A DNA stretch of 16,419 nucleotides from Candidatus Segetimicrobium genomatis (GCA_005882445.1 VBAN01000055.1:1-16419); one strand, 5' to 3'. Shown: positions 1-7,485, counted from the first letter of the stretch. Numbers and translations: made by a program. The notes: generated by a model not told the origin, from the letters alone.

Positions 1-83
1 TCCACCGCGTACCCTTCTTCCTCGAGCCCGCGCCGGAGAACTTCCCGGATCTTCTGCTCATCCTCGATAATCAGCAGGGCCAC
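1..83 (-). CDS. Response regulator, N-terminal fragment (runs off window)
   Basis: Only the first 27 codons are present; the gene continues past the left edge. Reading from a GTG at 83, the product begins VALLIIEDEQKIREVLRRGL and continues with EEEGYAV. This is the opening of a CheY-like receiver domain: first hydrophobic strand, then the acidic pair (E-D) that binds Mg2+ beside the phosphoacceptor Asp, then helix 1. A purine-rich ribosome binding site (AAAGGAGA, about 95-102) lies 11 bases upstream of the GTG. Receiver domains of this kind are usually joined to an OmpR- or NarL-type DNA-binding domain, but the output domain is outside the window, so neither type nor target can be told. Its place downstream of a metal-efflux operon would fit a CopR/CzcR-like role, but that is only inference. 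Confidence 0.8.
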   Translation of the reverse strand, partial: MALLIIEDEQKIREVLRRGLEEEGYAV

Positions 84-336
84 GACCGGGCCGTTCTCCT
101 TTGATCACGCTGCGCCGTGCCCTCATCCTAACTTTGCCGGCCGTTCGTTGAATATCGGATGAAAACCGGGGGGTGTGTTCCCAGGATCCCCTGAAGGATT
201 TTTCATCTGCGGCTCGGGCTCTATGAAGGCGGGACGGCTACAGATCCGATGCCTCCGGCGACGGACCGGCGGGCGTGTGGGCGGTGAGGGTCGCCCACTC
301 CTCGAGCGTCATCCGATTGCGCTCAGGCCAACGTCA

Positions 337-430
337 TGGCGGAGGGGAGTGGGAATCGAACCCACCACGAGCCGCAAGGCCCGTCGGCAGTTTTGAAGAC
401 TGCGAGGCCCACCAGGACCCCTGCCCCTCC
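337..430 (-). tRNA. selC: tRNA-Sec (anticodon UCA)
   Basis: The minus strand from 430 to 337 folds as a selenocysteine tRNA with a genome-encoded CCA end (bases 339-337) and discriminator G. The acceptor pairs GGAGGGG with CCCCTCC (7 pairs plus a C/T mismatch at the eighth). The D arm is a 6-bp stem with a tetraloop (GGGTCC-TGGT-GGGCCT), which is typical of tRNA-Sec. The anticodon arm is GCAGT-CTTCAAA-ACTGC with anticodon TCA at 396-394. A long variable arm follows (CGGGCC-TTGC-GGCTCG), and the T arm is GTGGG-TTCGATT-CCCAC. The long acceptor/T coaxial stack, 6-bp D stem, long variable arm and UCA anticodon together separate it from tRNA-Ser and suppressor tRNAs. It works with the selA and selB genes at 8.9-12.2 kb to insert selenocysteine at UGA codons. 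It sits 59 bases downstream of the copA stop codon; no own promoter is obvious. Confidence 0.96.
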
Positions 431-489
431 GGATCTCGCATCCTTCTGAGCCGCACGCCCCCGGGTCCTGCCGATCCGAGCCACCCCGC

Positions 490-2853
490 TCAGAGGTGCA
501 CGCGACGCAGCCGGAGCGCGTTGCCTACGACGGAGACCGAACTGAAGCTCATTGCAGCGGCGGCGATCATCGGACTAAGCAGCAGGCCGAAGAAGGGATA
601 GAGGAGACCCGCAGCGATCGGAATCCCGAGCGCATTATACACAAACGCGAAGAAGAGATTCTGGCGAATATTGCGCATCGTCGCCCGGCTGAGGCGCCGC
701 GCTCGAATGATGCCGCGGAGGTCGCCCTTGACGAGGGTGACCCCCGCGCTCTCCATCGCGACATCGGTCCCCGTTCCCATGGCGATACCAACCTGAGCCT
801 GTGTCAACGCCGGAGCATCGTTGATCCCGTCTCCGGCCATCGCGACCACTCGCCCCTCTTTCTGGAAACGTTTCACCGCGTCCACCTTTTGGGCCGGCAG
901 GACCTCGGCGACGACTTCGTCGAGGCCAAGCTTCCCGGCCACCACCTCGGCGGTTGTCCGGCTATCCCCGGTCAGCATCACGATTCGGAGGCCTTCGTGA
1001 TGAAGGTCCCGGATGGCCTCGGCCGCGGTCTCCTTGATGGGATCGGTCACACCGAGGAGCCCGGCACCCGTACCGTCGACGGCCACGAACATCACCGTCT
1101 GGCCGTCGGCGCGCAGAGCCTCAGCCTTCATGTCGAGGGCGTCGGACGGGACCCCGTGCTGCGCAAGCAGCGCCGCGGTGCCGAGGGCAACGAATTGCCC
1201 GTCCACCCGCCCCGTCACCCCTTTGCCGGTGATCGATTCAAACGCGTCCACGCCGGTCAACGAGACGCCTCTCGCCTCGGCGCCGGCGACAATGGCCCCC
1301 GCGAGCGGATGCTCGCTCCCCCGCTCCAAGCTGGCGGCGAGGCGCAGCAGGGTCCCGTCATCCCATCCGTTGGCCGGCATCACCGTCACCAGCTTCGGCT
1401 TCCCCTCGGTGAGAGTTCCCGTCTTGTCCACGACGAGGGTATCGACCTTCCGCATCAGCTCGATCGCTTCCGCATTCTTGAACAGGACGCCCATGGTCGC
1501 CCCTCTGCCGGCGGCCACCATGATCGACATCGGGGTCGCCAGGCCCAGCGCGCAGGGGCAGGCGATGATGAGGACGGCCACGGCGTTGACCAGAGCGTGG
1601 GCCAGCCTCGGCGCCGGACCGGCAAGGCCCCAGATGACGAACGTGATGGCGGCCGCCGCCGTGACTACCGGCACAAAGTACCCCGCCACGACATCGGCCA
1701 GGTTCTGGATGGGGGCGCGGCTGCGCTGCGCCTCCGCCACCATCCGGACGATTTGCGCAAGGAGCGTCTCGGCGCCGACCCGTTCAGCCTGCATCACGAG
1801 GGTGCCGGTCCCATTCACCGTGGCGCCGATCAGGCGGCCGCCCCGCCGCTTTTCCACGGGGATGGGTTCGCCCGACACCATGGATTCGTCCACGGCACTA
1901 GTCCCTTCGAGGGCCACGCCGTCGACAGGGATCTTCTCCCCGGGGCGGATGCGCAGATGGTCGCCTGGCTGCACGCGGTCGAGCGCGACGTCTTCCTCCG
2001 TGCCGTCCGCACGGATGCGGCGGGCGGTCTTCGGCGCGAGGCCAAGGAGCGCTCTGATGGCAGCGCCGGTCCGGCTGCGGGCTCTCAGCTCGAGCACCTG
2101 ACCGAGCAAGACGAGCGTGACGATAATTGCGGCGGCTTCAAAATAGACGGCGACCTGCCCCGATGCGCCTCGAAAAGACGCGGGAAAGATGCCCGGAACC
2201 AGTGTCGCAATGAGGCTATACGCATACGAGACGGCCACACCCAGCCCGATCAAGGTGAACATGTTGAGGCTCCGGTTCACCAGCGACTGCCAGGCCCGGA
2301 CGAAGAAGGGCCACCCGCCCCACAGCACCACGGGAGTGGCCAGCGCGAGCTCGAACCATCCCAGCCCCCGGGAAAACGCGAGACGCTCGAGGGGACGACC
2401 TGGGAGCAGGTCGCCCATGGCGATCGCGGCGAGTGGCACCGTGAGGACGACGCCGGTCCAGAATCGGCGGGTCATGTCGATCAGTTCAGGGTTCTCCGCC
2501 TCCTCGGTGGCGTCACGAGGCTCGAGCGCCATCCCGCAGATTGGGCATGTTCCGGGCGAGTCGCGGACAATCTGCGGGTGCATAGGACACGTGTATGCGC
2601 CGGGCGAAGGCGGTGTCTCCGGCTCGGCCCGAGGGTGTCTCTCACCCGGCTGGGAGGCCGCGATGTAGCGAGCCGGATTCTCCCGGAAGGTCGCTAAGCA
2701 CCCGGCGCAGCAGAACAGATAGCGGGTACCGCCGTGGTCAATCCGGTGCGGACTCCCTGGGCTGACCGACATTCCGCACACTGGATCTCTCTCCGGCGTC
2801 TGATTGAAGACGGCGGCAGACCGTGCCATCCACCCGAGAGGACGAGCAGTCAT
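490..2853 (-). CDS. copA: Cu+-exporting P1B-type ATPase with YHS and HMBD N-terminus
   Basis: A 787-residue inner-membrane copper pump. The N-terminus carries a YHS-type metal module (DPVCGM at about 23-28, FCCAGC at 48-53) and then a heavy-metal-binding domain (YTCPMHPQ at 87-94, CPICGM at 103-108), not the usual ferredoxin-like HMA domain. The P-type core follows: actuator SGEP (327-330), CPC transport motif (432-434), phosphorylation site DKTGT with D476, HP motif (515-516), MLTGDS (626-631) and hinge GDGINDAP (674-681). The YN pair (739-740) and MSFSS (768-772) near the end are the Cu+ (P1B-1) signatures. I chose the ATG at 2853 because it overlaps the stop of the upstream thioredoxin gene as TGATG, which suggests translational coupling; ATG 2829 is an alternative. 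It is the last protein gene of the metal operon. Assignment to Cu+ is strong from motifs; direction of transport (export) is by family. Confidence 0.94.
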   Translation of the reverse strand: MTARPLGWMARSAAVFNQTPERDPVCGMSVSPGSPHRIDHGGTRYLFCCAGCLATFRENPARYIAASQPGERHPRAEPETPPSPGAYTCPMHPQIVRDSPGTCPICGMALEPRDATEEAENPELIDMTRRFWTGVVLTVPLAAIAMGDLLPGRPLERLAFSRGLGWFELALATPVVLWGGWPFFVRAWQSLVNRSLNMFTLIGLGVAVSYAYSLIATLVPGIFPASFRGASGQVAVYFEAAAIIVTLVLLGQVLELRARSRTGAAIRALLGLAPKTARRIRADGTEEDVALDRVQPGDHLRIRPGEKIPVDGVALEGTSAVDESMVSGEPIPVEKRRGGRLIGATVNGTGTLVMQAERVGAETLLAQIVRMVAEAQRSRAPIQNLADVVAGYFVPVVTAAAAITFVIWGLAGPAPRLAHALVNAVAVLIIACPCALGLATPMSIMVAAGRGATMGVLFKNAEAIELMRKVDTLVVDKTGTLTEGKPKLVTVMPANGWDDGTLLRLAASLERGSEHPLAGAIVAGAEARGVSLTGVDAFESITGKGVTGRVDGQFVALGTAALLAQHGVPSDALDMKAEALRADGQTVMFVAVDGTGAGLLGVTDPIKETAAEAIRDLHHEGLRIVMLTGDSRTTAEVVAGKLGLDEVVAEVLPAQKVDAVKRFQKEGRVVAMAGDGINDAPALTQAQVGIAMGTGTDVAMESAGVTLVKGDLRGIIRARRLSRATMRNIRQNLFFAFVYNALGIPIAAGLLYPFFGLLLSPMIAAAAMSFSSVSVVGNALRLRRVHL

Positions 2854-3404
2854 CACGGAACGTGAGCGTGATCTGCGAGGAGAGCCGCCCCGGCCGCCCG
2901 CCAAGCATCGTCGCGCGCTTCGACTCCCGGGAACTTTCCGCGGATGCGGCCGTCCTTCCCGACGAAGAATGTCTCAGGGACGCCGGTCGTCCCGAAGAGG
3001 CGGGCGACAGAGCCATCGGGATCGCGCACGTTGGGATAGGTGATCCGAAACTCCCCCAGGAACGCGCGGGCCGGGGCCTGCAGGTCCTGCGTGCCGACGC
3101 CGAGCACAATCAGTCCCCGCGATTGGAACTCTTGCCAGATCCCCTCGAGGAGCGGGGCCTCATCCCGGCACGGGATGCACCACGAGGCCCAAAAATTGAC
3201 GATCACCGGGTGCCCGCGCAGGCCGGACAACGACAGTGGCGGTCCGTCGAACGCGGGCAGAGTCAGATCGGGAACCGGCGGCGTCTCTCCGCGCGCAAGC
3301 GCGGCGCCGATGGCCTGGGTCTGTTGATGCCGCAGCGTCGCGACGGCCAGCAACGCGAGCACGACCAGCACGGGGAGCATGACCCCCGCGCGCGCGCGCC
3401 ACAC
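2853..3404 (-). CDS. TlpA/ResA-like membrane-anchored thioredoxin (second copy)
   Basis: A 183-residue thiol-disulfide oxidoreductase of the TlpA/ResA group. Residues 7-23 form a membrane anchor or uncleaved signal; a thioredoxin-like domain follows with active site [10 protein letters not shown] (C76, C79) and the cis-proline loop GVPET (P143). Such proteins act outside the membrane and reduce cysteines in cytochrome c apoproteins or in copper-site proteins. Here the Sco gene two genes upstream points to copper-site assembly. The start is uncertain: GTG 3404 and ATG 3380 are possible, with no clear ribosome site for the first. The same frame is open further upstream, through an in-frame TGA at 3408-3410, to a GTG at 3481 that overlaps the stop of the preceding gene as GTGA. 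The real N-terminus may therefore be longer and interrupted. Its end overlaps the copA start by one base. Confidence 0.87.
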   Translation of the reverse strand: MWRARAGVMLPVLVVLALLAVATLRHQQTQAIGAALARGETPPVPDLTLPAFDGPPLSLSGLRGHPVIVNFWASWCIPCRDEAPLLEGIWQEFQSRGLIVLGVGTQDLQAPARAFLGEFRITYPNVRDPDGSVARLFGTTGVPETFFVGKDGRIRGKFPGVEARDDAWRAAGAALLADHAHVP

Positions 3405-3478
3405 GCGTCAGGAGCGGGATGGCGGGGTGGCCGCGGGCTCGGTCTCCCCGGCGCCGTGGATCTCACGGGAGTCGCCGC

Positions 3479-4090
3479 TCACGGCTGGGGGGCTCCGAGC
3501 AACCGCTCCAGGCGCATCACGAGCGCCTTCTCCCCGCCGGGCCCCACGAACCCGCCCGTGAACTTGTCCATCACGACGCCGTTGGATCCGATGAACACAG
3601 TGGTCGGGATCCCGGGGATGGCATACGCGTCGATCAGCCCATCGTCCATCGAGCGCACGGCCTGGTAATCGACCTGGTACTGCCGCAGGAACTGGCGGGC
3701 CGCCCGCTCATCGTCTTCAACGTTCATGCCCACGAACACGATGCCCCGGGGGCCGAACGTCTTGTGCAAGCGGACGAGGAGCGGGGTCTCCTCTCGACAC
3801 GGAATGCACCACGACGCCCAGAAGTTTAACACCACCGGCCTGCCCTTGAGACTGTGCAGATTCAGCGTGCCGCCGGAAAAGAGCGGCAGGGTGAAGTCGG
3901 GCGCCGGCCGCCCCACGGGACGGGCTGCGGACGGTATCGGGGATGGTGCGGAGGGCATCCGCTCCGCGTTCGGGACGATCGAGAAGATCTTCCATGCGGC
4001 GACCGCGATCGCCAGGCTTGCGAGGCCGGCGACGACCACAATGAAGAGCAGGTGTCGGGGCGCTCCGGGCGGTTCCTGCGGCACGCACAT
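3479..4090 (-). CDS. TlpA/ResA-like membrane-anchored thioredoxin (first copy)
   Basis: A 203-residue protein with one N-terminal membrane segment (about 13-33), a Pro/Ala/Ser-rich linker (about 45-62) and a thioredoxin-like domain. The catalytic motif is [12 protein letters not shown] (C95, C98), and the cis-proline loop is GIPTT (P162). The motif block is nearly identical to that of the next gene, so the two are tandem paralogues, but their linkers and C-terminal halves differ. By family it would reduce extracytoplasmic disulfides. With a Sco gene 22 bases upstream, a role in keeping the Sco cysteines or the CuA site reduced is likely, though inferred. The ATG at 4090 has only a weak ribosome site (AAGGA lies far upstream), so coupling to Sco translation is possible. 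An AGC/GTG-rich stretch of 74 bases separates it from the second TlpA. Confidence 0.9.
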   Translation of the reverse strand: MCVPQEPPGAPRHLLFIVVVAGLASLAIAVAAWKIFSIVPNAERMPSAPSPIPSAARPVGRPAPDFTLPLFSGGTLNLHSLKGRPVVLNFWASWCIPCREETPLLVRLHKTFGPRGIVFVGMNVEDDERAARQFLRQYQVDYQAVRSMDDGLIDAYAIPGIPTTVFIGSNGVVMDKFTGGFVGPGGEKALVMRLERLLGAPQP

Positions 4091-4112
4091 CCGACCCTGC
4101 GCCGGCCTATCC

Positions 4113-4829
4113 TTAACGCCGGGGCGCCAGGATCCGGACGTCGGTGACGAGATCGTTGGGATCGAAGTTGCTCGGGAGGATCACCCGGATCTCGCCCCGC
4201 GGGTCGATCACGTAGACGAGGGCGGAGTGGCCGACCAGTTGTGGTGACGGTGGACCCTTCGAGGCGGTTTTCGCCGTGAAATCCCTGGCATCCGTGCCGA
4301 TGTAGTAGCCGCCCCACACCGCCTTGAGCTCCGCGAACGACCCCGTCAAGTAGGCGAGCTCGCTGTCCACGCGGTGCGTAGCCAGGAAGGTCCGGACCGC
4401 CTCGGGGGTATCGCCCTGGGGATCAACGCTGACCGCGACGAAGGCCGCGCGCCGCGCGGAATCGCCGAGCTTCCGATAGGCTGTGTGCATCATCTCGGCG
4501 ATCAGCGGGCACGCGTCGGGACAGTGCGTGTAGAGAAACGTGAGCGCGACGACCTTGCCGCGGAGCGCGGACATCGACACGACGGCGCCGTGCTGATCCT
4601 TGAGGTGGAAGTCCCCCGCCTGAATGGGAGGCGTCACCACCATGCCGGCCAGCGCGGGGGGCTTGGCGTACTTCGCGACCGCCCACCCCGCGGCCACCGC
4701 GACCGGCGCCGCCAACAGCGTGGCCATCGCCGCCCTCAGCAGCCGCTGTCTGCGCCACGGAGACCGCTGGGGCACTGCCGCCGCCTGCAGGATGGCGCCT
4801 TGACGATCCCCGTGTTCCTGACCGGCCAT
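4113..4829 (-). CDS. Sco/SenC family copper-binding protein
   Basis: A 238-residue membrane-anchored Sco protein. After a basic N-terminus, residues about 31-51 form the membrane anchor; a thioredoxin fold follows. The copper-binding CxxxC motif is THCPDACP (C103, C107), and the distal ligand is the histidine in VGHSALVYVIDP (H201), so all three known Cu ligands are present. Sco proteins bind Cu outside the cytoplasmic membrane and help assemble the CuA centre of cytochrome c oxidase, or act as thiol reductants there. The ATG at 4829 has a good ribosome site (AGGGGA about 6 bases upstream). It follows a small Met/His-rich ORF and precedes two TlpA-like genes, which fits a copper-delivery and redox module within the same operon. 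No oxidase subunit is in the window. Family call is firm; the target is inferred. Confidence 0.93.
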   Translation of the reverse strand: MAGQEHGDRQGAILQAAAVPQRSPWRRQRLLRAAMATLLAAPVAVAAGWAVAKYAKPPALAGMVVTPPIQAGDFHLKDQHGAVVSMSALRGKVVALTFLYTHCPDACPLIAEMMHTAYRKLGDSARRAAFVAVSVDPQGDTPEAVRTFLATHRVDSELAYLTGSFAELKAVWGGYYIGTDARDFTAKTASKGPPSPQLVGHSALVYVIDPRGEIRVILPSNFDPNDLVTDVRILAPRR

Positions 4830-4898
4830 GACGTTTCCCCTGATCCACTGCCCGGAGCGGGGCGCTCACGGTCGCGCCAATCGCCTCGCCGCGCCGAG

Positions 4899-5045
4899 CT
4901 ACTGGTTGATCTCCCTCGTCTCCAAAAACTCACCGTGCCAGGTATGGTACCAGACCTGGCCGTTCTGCGCACTGACGCTGAGCATCCCCACCTGGCGGCC
5001 GCCCATCATCCCCATGCCGCCCATTGGCGATAGTACCACGCGCAT
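4899..5045 (-). CDS. Small Met/His-rich protein, function unknown (48 aa)
   Basis: A 48-residue ORF that fills most of the gap between the P1B ATPase and Sco. It begins MRVVLSPMGGMGMMGGRQVG, with five methionines between residues 1 and 14, and has a second block QVWYHTWHGEFLE (residues 30-42) with H34 and H37. The mix of Met-rich and His motifs, and the neighbours on both sides, suggest a metal (copper) ligand, but I do not recognise a family. It has no signal peptide or membrane segment. The ATG at 5045 lies 18 bases after the ATPase stop; no clear ribosome site is seen, so translation would depend on coupling. An in-frame TGA lies just upstream (the ATPase stop codon itself), so the ORF is not a tail of a longer gene. 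Composition looks protein-like rather than random, but expression is unproven. Confidence 0.55.
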   Translation of the reverse strand: MRVVLSPMGGMGMMGGRQVGMLSVSAQNGQVWYHTWHGEFLETREINQ

Positions 5046-5063
5046 GTATCGGGGCGTGCGCGG

Positions 5064-6773
5064 TCATGAGCCCGCCCTCTGCCGGAGCAGGCGCGAGGAA
5101 TTGGCCAGGATCCCCAGGTCCGGCAGCGACTGTGCGGCGGCGGCGAGGATGGGCGGAAGAACGCCCAATGCGGCGAGCGACAGGCCGACGAGGTTATAGA
5201 CGGCGGTAAAGGCGATGTTGAGCGCAACGACCCGCATCGTGCGGCGCGCGATGCGCAGGACCTCGGGCACAAGCATCCAGTCGTCCCGCATCAGCGCGAC
5301 GTGCGCCGCTTCGATCGCGACATCGGCGCCGGCCGCGCCCATGGCGATGCCCACATCGGCCTGCGCCAGCGCCGGCGCGTCGTTGACCCCGTCCCCCACC
5401 ATGACGACCGTGTGTCCCCTCGCCTGGTAGTCTCTCACGATGGCGATCTTGTCCTCGGGCAGAAGGTCCGCCCGGTACGGCAGGCCGAGGCGGCCGGCGA
5501 GGGCCGCCGCCGCCCGCTCGTGGTCGCCCGTCAGCAGCTCGATGGTCCCGACGCCCAACGCCCGGACGGCATCGAGGGCCGCCGGCACCTCGGAGCGGAG
5601 CGTGTCGGCCGCGGCGATTGCGCCGATCGGAACGCCGTCTCTCGCCACGTACAAGAGAGTGTTCCCCTGAGCCTCGAGCGCCGCGGCTTCCTTCGTGGAT
5701 GCCGCTGCGGGTACCATCCGCCCGCTGCCGACGGCGATCAGCGCCCCATGAACCCGCGCCCGCACCCCGAGTCCCGGCAGGGCCTCGAACTGCTCCGGCT
5801 CCTCGAGGGGCAGGCCGCGCTCCCTGGCTGCCGCGCGCACGGCCTCGGCCAGCGGATGCTCCGAGTACCGCTCGGCCGAGGCGGCCAGGGTCACGACCTC
5901 GAGGTCGGAGACCCCGTTCAGAGCCAGAACGTCGACCACCTGCGGGCGGCCGAGGGTGACCGTTCCCGTCTTGTCGATCAGCAGCACATCGGCTCGGGCC
6001 AGGGATTCCAGATACTTCCCGCCCTTGATCAGGAGCCCGCGCCTGGCCCCGGCGCCGACCGAGGCCAGCATGGCAATGGGCGTCGCGAGGGCGAGCGAGC
6101 ACGAGCACGCCACGACCAGCACGGCTACCGTGGCCAGGAGATTGTGGCTGAGGAGAAACGTGAGCGCGGCGATGCCCACCACGACCGGCAGGTAGTACCC
6201 GGAGAATCGGTCGGCGACGCGCTGCACATCGGCGCGATGCGCTTCGGCCTGCTCCACCAGTGTGATCACGCGCCCGAACGTGGTGTCTGGGCCGACACGG
6301 GTGACCCGGACGCGGAGGGTGCCCAGGCGCGCGAGCGTGGCTGCGAACACCCGGGCACCGGGGCCGACGTCCACGGGCATGGATTCACCGGTGATCGCCG
6401 CCTGGTCCACCGTGGCGCGGCCCCCAATCACCTCGCCGTCCACCGGGATCTGCGCTCCCGGGCGCACGATCACCGTCTCGCCGACGCGCACCTCGCCGGT
6501 CGGGACTTCCTCCTCCGTACCATCTCGCTCCACCCGCGCCGTCGGGGGCGCGAGCGCGGTCAGGTCTCCCACCGCCCGGCGGGCACGGGCGGCGGTGAAC
6601 CGCTCGACATGGTCGCCGATGCGCATGAAGAGGACGACGACCGCCGCGGTCACCCACTGGCCAATGGCGAGGGCTGCGAGCGCGCCGAAGCTCATCAGCG
6701 CGTGCGCGGTGATCCGGCCCCTAACCGCCGCGGTGACGGCCTTGCGAAACACGGGAGAGCCCGCGATCAGCAC
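5064..6773 (-). CDS. Heavy-metal P1B-type ATPase with CSC motif, N-terminus split off
   Basis: A 569-residue metal pump core. It has the actuator TGES (128-131), phosphorylation motif DKTGT (D267), HP motif (306-307), TGDH (415-418) and hinge GDGVNDAP (460-467). The ion-path motif reads ACSCSLALATP: C223-S224-C225 where most relatives have CPC, so the conserved proline is missing. The last membrane helix carries QSLPDLGILANSS, unlike the MSxSS of Cu+ pumps or the HEG of Zn/Co pumps, so specificity cannot be assigned from signatures. The adjacent CmtR-like regulator makes Cd/Pb/Zn plausible. The first in-frame start (GTG 6773) lies just before the AGSPVFRKA segment, so the N-terminal helix pair is missing. 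A -1 shift in a run of five G joins it smoothly to the HMA protein upstream, giving about 686 residues, a normal P1B length. It is probably one gene that is frameshifted, recoded or mis-sequenced. Confidence 0.88.
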   Translation of the reverse strand: MLIAGSPVFRKAVTAAVRGRITAHALMSFGALAALAIGQWVTAAVVVLFMRIGDHVERFTAARARRAVGDLTALAPPTARVERDGTEEEVPTGEVRVGETVIVRPGAQIPVDGEVIGGRATVDQAAITGESMPVDVGPGARVFAATLARLGTLRVRVTRVGPDTTFGRVITLVEQAEAHRADVQRVADRFSGYYLPVVVGIAALTFLLSHNLLATVAVLVVACSCSLALATPIAMLASVGAGARRGLLIKGGKYLESLARADVLLIDKTGTVTLGRPQVVDVLALNGVSDLEVVTLAASAERYSEHPLAEAVRAAARERGLPLEEPEQFEALPGLGVRARVHGALIAVGSGRMVPAAASTKEAAALEAQGNTLLYVARDGVPIGAIAAADTLRSEVPAALDAVRALGVGTIELLTGDHERAAAALAGRLGLPYRADLLPEDKIAIVRDYQARGHTVVMVGDGVNDAPALAQADVGIAMGAAGADVAIEAAHVALMRDDWMLVPEVLRIARRTMRVVALNIAFTAVYNLVGLSLAALGVLPPILAAAAQSLPDLGILANSSRLLRQRAGS

Positions 6774-7123
6774 GCCTCCCCCACCACCGCGACGAAAAGG
6801 ACCAGACCGAACACAATTCCGAGGAGGGCGAGCACGGAGCGCGTGAATCCGCCGAGCGAAGGACTCCGCAGGCGCTCCCCGGAAGGCCCGGGCGCGCCGG
6901 CGGTCAGAACCGGAACAGCGTAGCCGGCTCCCTCCACCGCCTTGCGGATGGCTGAGACATCAACCCGCGAGAGGTCGAGCCGCACGACCGCCTTCTCCGC
7001 CGTAAGCGACACGTCCACCGATTCCACGCCGGGAAGCGCCGAGATGGCATGCCGGACGTGCTGCGTGCACTCCGGGCAGTCCATCCCCCGGATCGGTACC
7101 TCCATCGTTCGCTGGGTCGCCAT
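6767..7123 (-). CDS. HMA-domain protein with one membrane helix (probable N-terminus of the P1B ATPase)
   Basis: A 118-residue protein. Residues about 8-72 form a ferredoxin-like heavy-metal-associated domain with metal site GMDCPEC (C16, C19). After a Gly/Pro/Ser-rich linker comes a single hydrophobic helix (about 96-115), then a stop (TGA 6769-6767). Alone it resembles a membrane-tethered metallochaperone. However, its helix reads straight on into the ATPase if the ribosome slips back one base near 6782, so it is more likely the pump's N-terminus. The ATG at 7123 was chosen because it has GGGGGA 9 bases upstream and starts two bases after the regulator's stop. A GTG at 7159 would add 12 residues but overlaps the regulator. 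The Asp/Glu in the MDCPEC loop (MDCPEC rather than MxCxxC with neutral residues) recalls Zn/Cd/Pb-type HMA domains more than copper ones; this is a weak hint. Confidence 0.8.
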   Translation of the reverse strand: MATQRTMEVPIRGMDCPECTQHVRHAISALPGVESVDVSLTAEKAVVRLDLSRVDVSAIRKAVEGAGYAVPVLTAGAPGPSGERLRSPSLGGFTRSVLALLGIVFGLVLFVAVVGEAC

Positions 7124-7125
7124 GG

Positions 7126-7470
7126 CTAACGTTCCCCCGAACCGGTATACCGGGTGCACTCATAGACGCCCTTGGCCACGTCCGCCAGGAGTCCGTCGGC
7201 CAGGCGGAGGAGCGCGGCCACGCGGCGGTCGCTCAAGCGATATCTCGTGTAGCGGCCTTCCGGCTCGGGGCTGACAAGACCGCAGTCGCGCAGGCAGCCG
7301 AGGTGGTTCGAGACGTTGGGCTGGCTGAGGCCGGTCGCCTTCACGATCTCGGTGACGGTCAGCGACCCCTGCCGGAGAACCTCCAGAATGGAGAGACGCG
7401 AGGGATCCGAGAAGCCCCGAAAGAGCTTCGCCGTCAGGCTGACACCCTGCGCCCGCGCCACGGTAAGCAT
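7126..7470 (-). CDS. ArsR/SmtB-family metal-responsive repressor, CmtR-like
   Basis: A 114-residue winged-helix regulator. The DNA-recognition segment is VTEIVKATGLSQPNVSNHLG (about 39-58), followed by the beta wing SPEPEGRYTRYRLS. Two cysteines in NHLGCLRDCGLV (C59, C63) and one near the C-terminus in GVYECTRY (C105) match in spacing the three Cd/Pb ligands of mycobacterial CmtR (C57, C61, C102). ArsR-family proteins bind their operator without metal and let go when metal binds, so this should derepress the operon that follows. The start at ATG 7470 was chosen for its AGGAG site 11 bases upstream; an upstream ATG at 7491 lacks one. It is the first gene of the metal operon, two bases before the HMA gene. 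The AT-rich dyad upstream is the likely operator. Metal specificity is inferred from the cysteines. Confidence 0.92.
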   Translation of the reverse strand: MLTVARAQGVSLTAKLFRGFSDPSRLSILEVLRQGSLTVTEIVKATGLSQPNVSNHLGCLRDCGLVSPEPEGRYTRYRLSDRRVAALLRLADGLLADVAKGVYECTRYTGSGER

Positions 7471-7485
7471 GGGAGAACCAGCTCC

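Noticed and set aside
158..207. 8-bp inverted repeat GATGAAAA / TTTTCATC with a 34-base loop
   Set aside because: Too short for its spacing to be significant and not positioned as a terminator or obvious operator.
238..312. 24-residue ORF just after tRNA-Sec on the minus strand (starts MTLEEWATLT)
   Set aside because: Coding-like composition but no ribosome site, very short, and no recognisable family; GC-rich DNA gives such ORFs by chance.
496..2697. Long open frame on the plus strand opposite copA
   Set aside because: It mirrors a clear P-type ATPase gene; the product has no recognisable domain and is an antisense artefact of high GC content.
6767..6775. Cys-UGA (TGC TGA) at the end of the HMA protein as a possible selenocysteine site
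   Set aside because: Reading through the TGA gives an unrelated sequence, whereas the -1 frame gives the conserved ATPase; frameshift is the better explanation.
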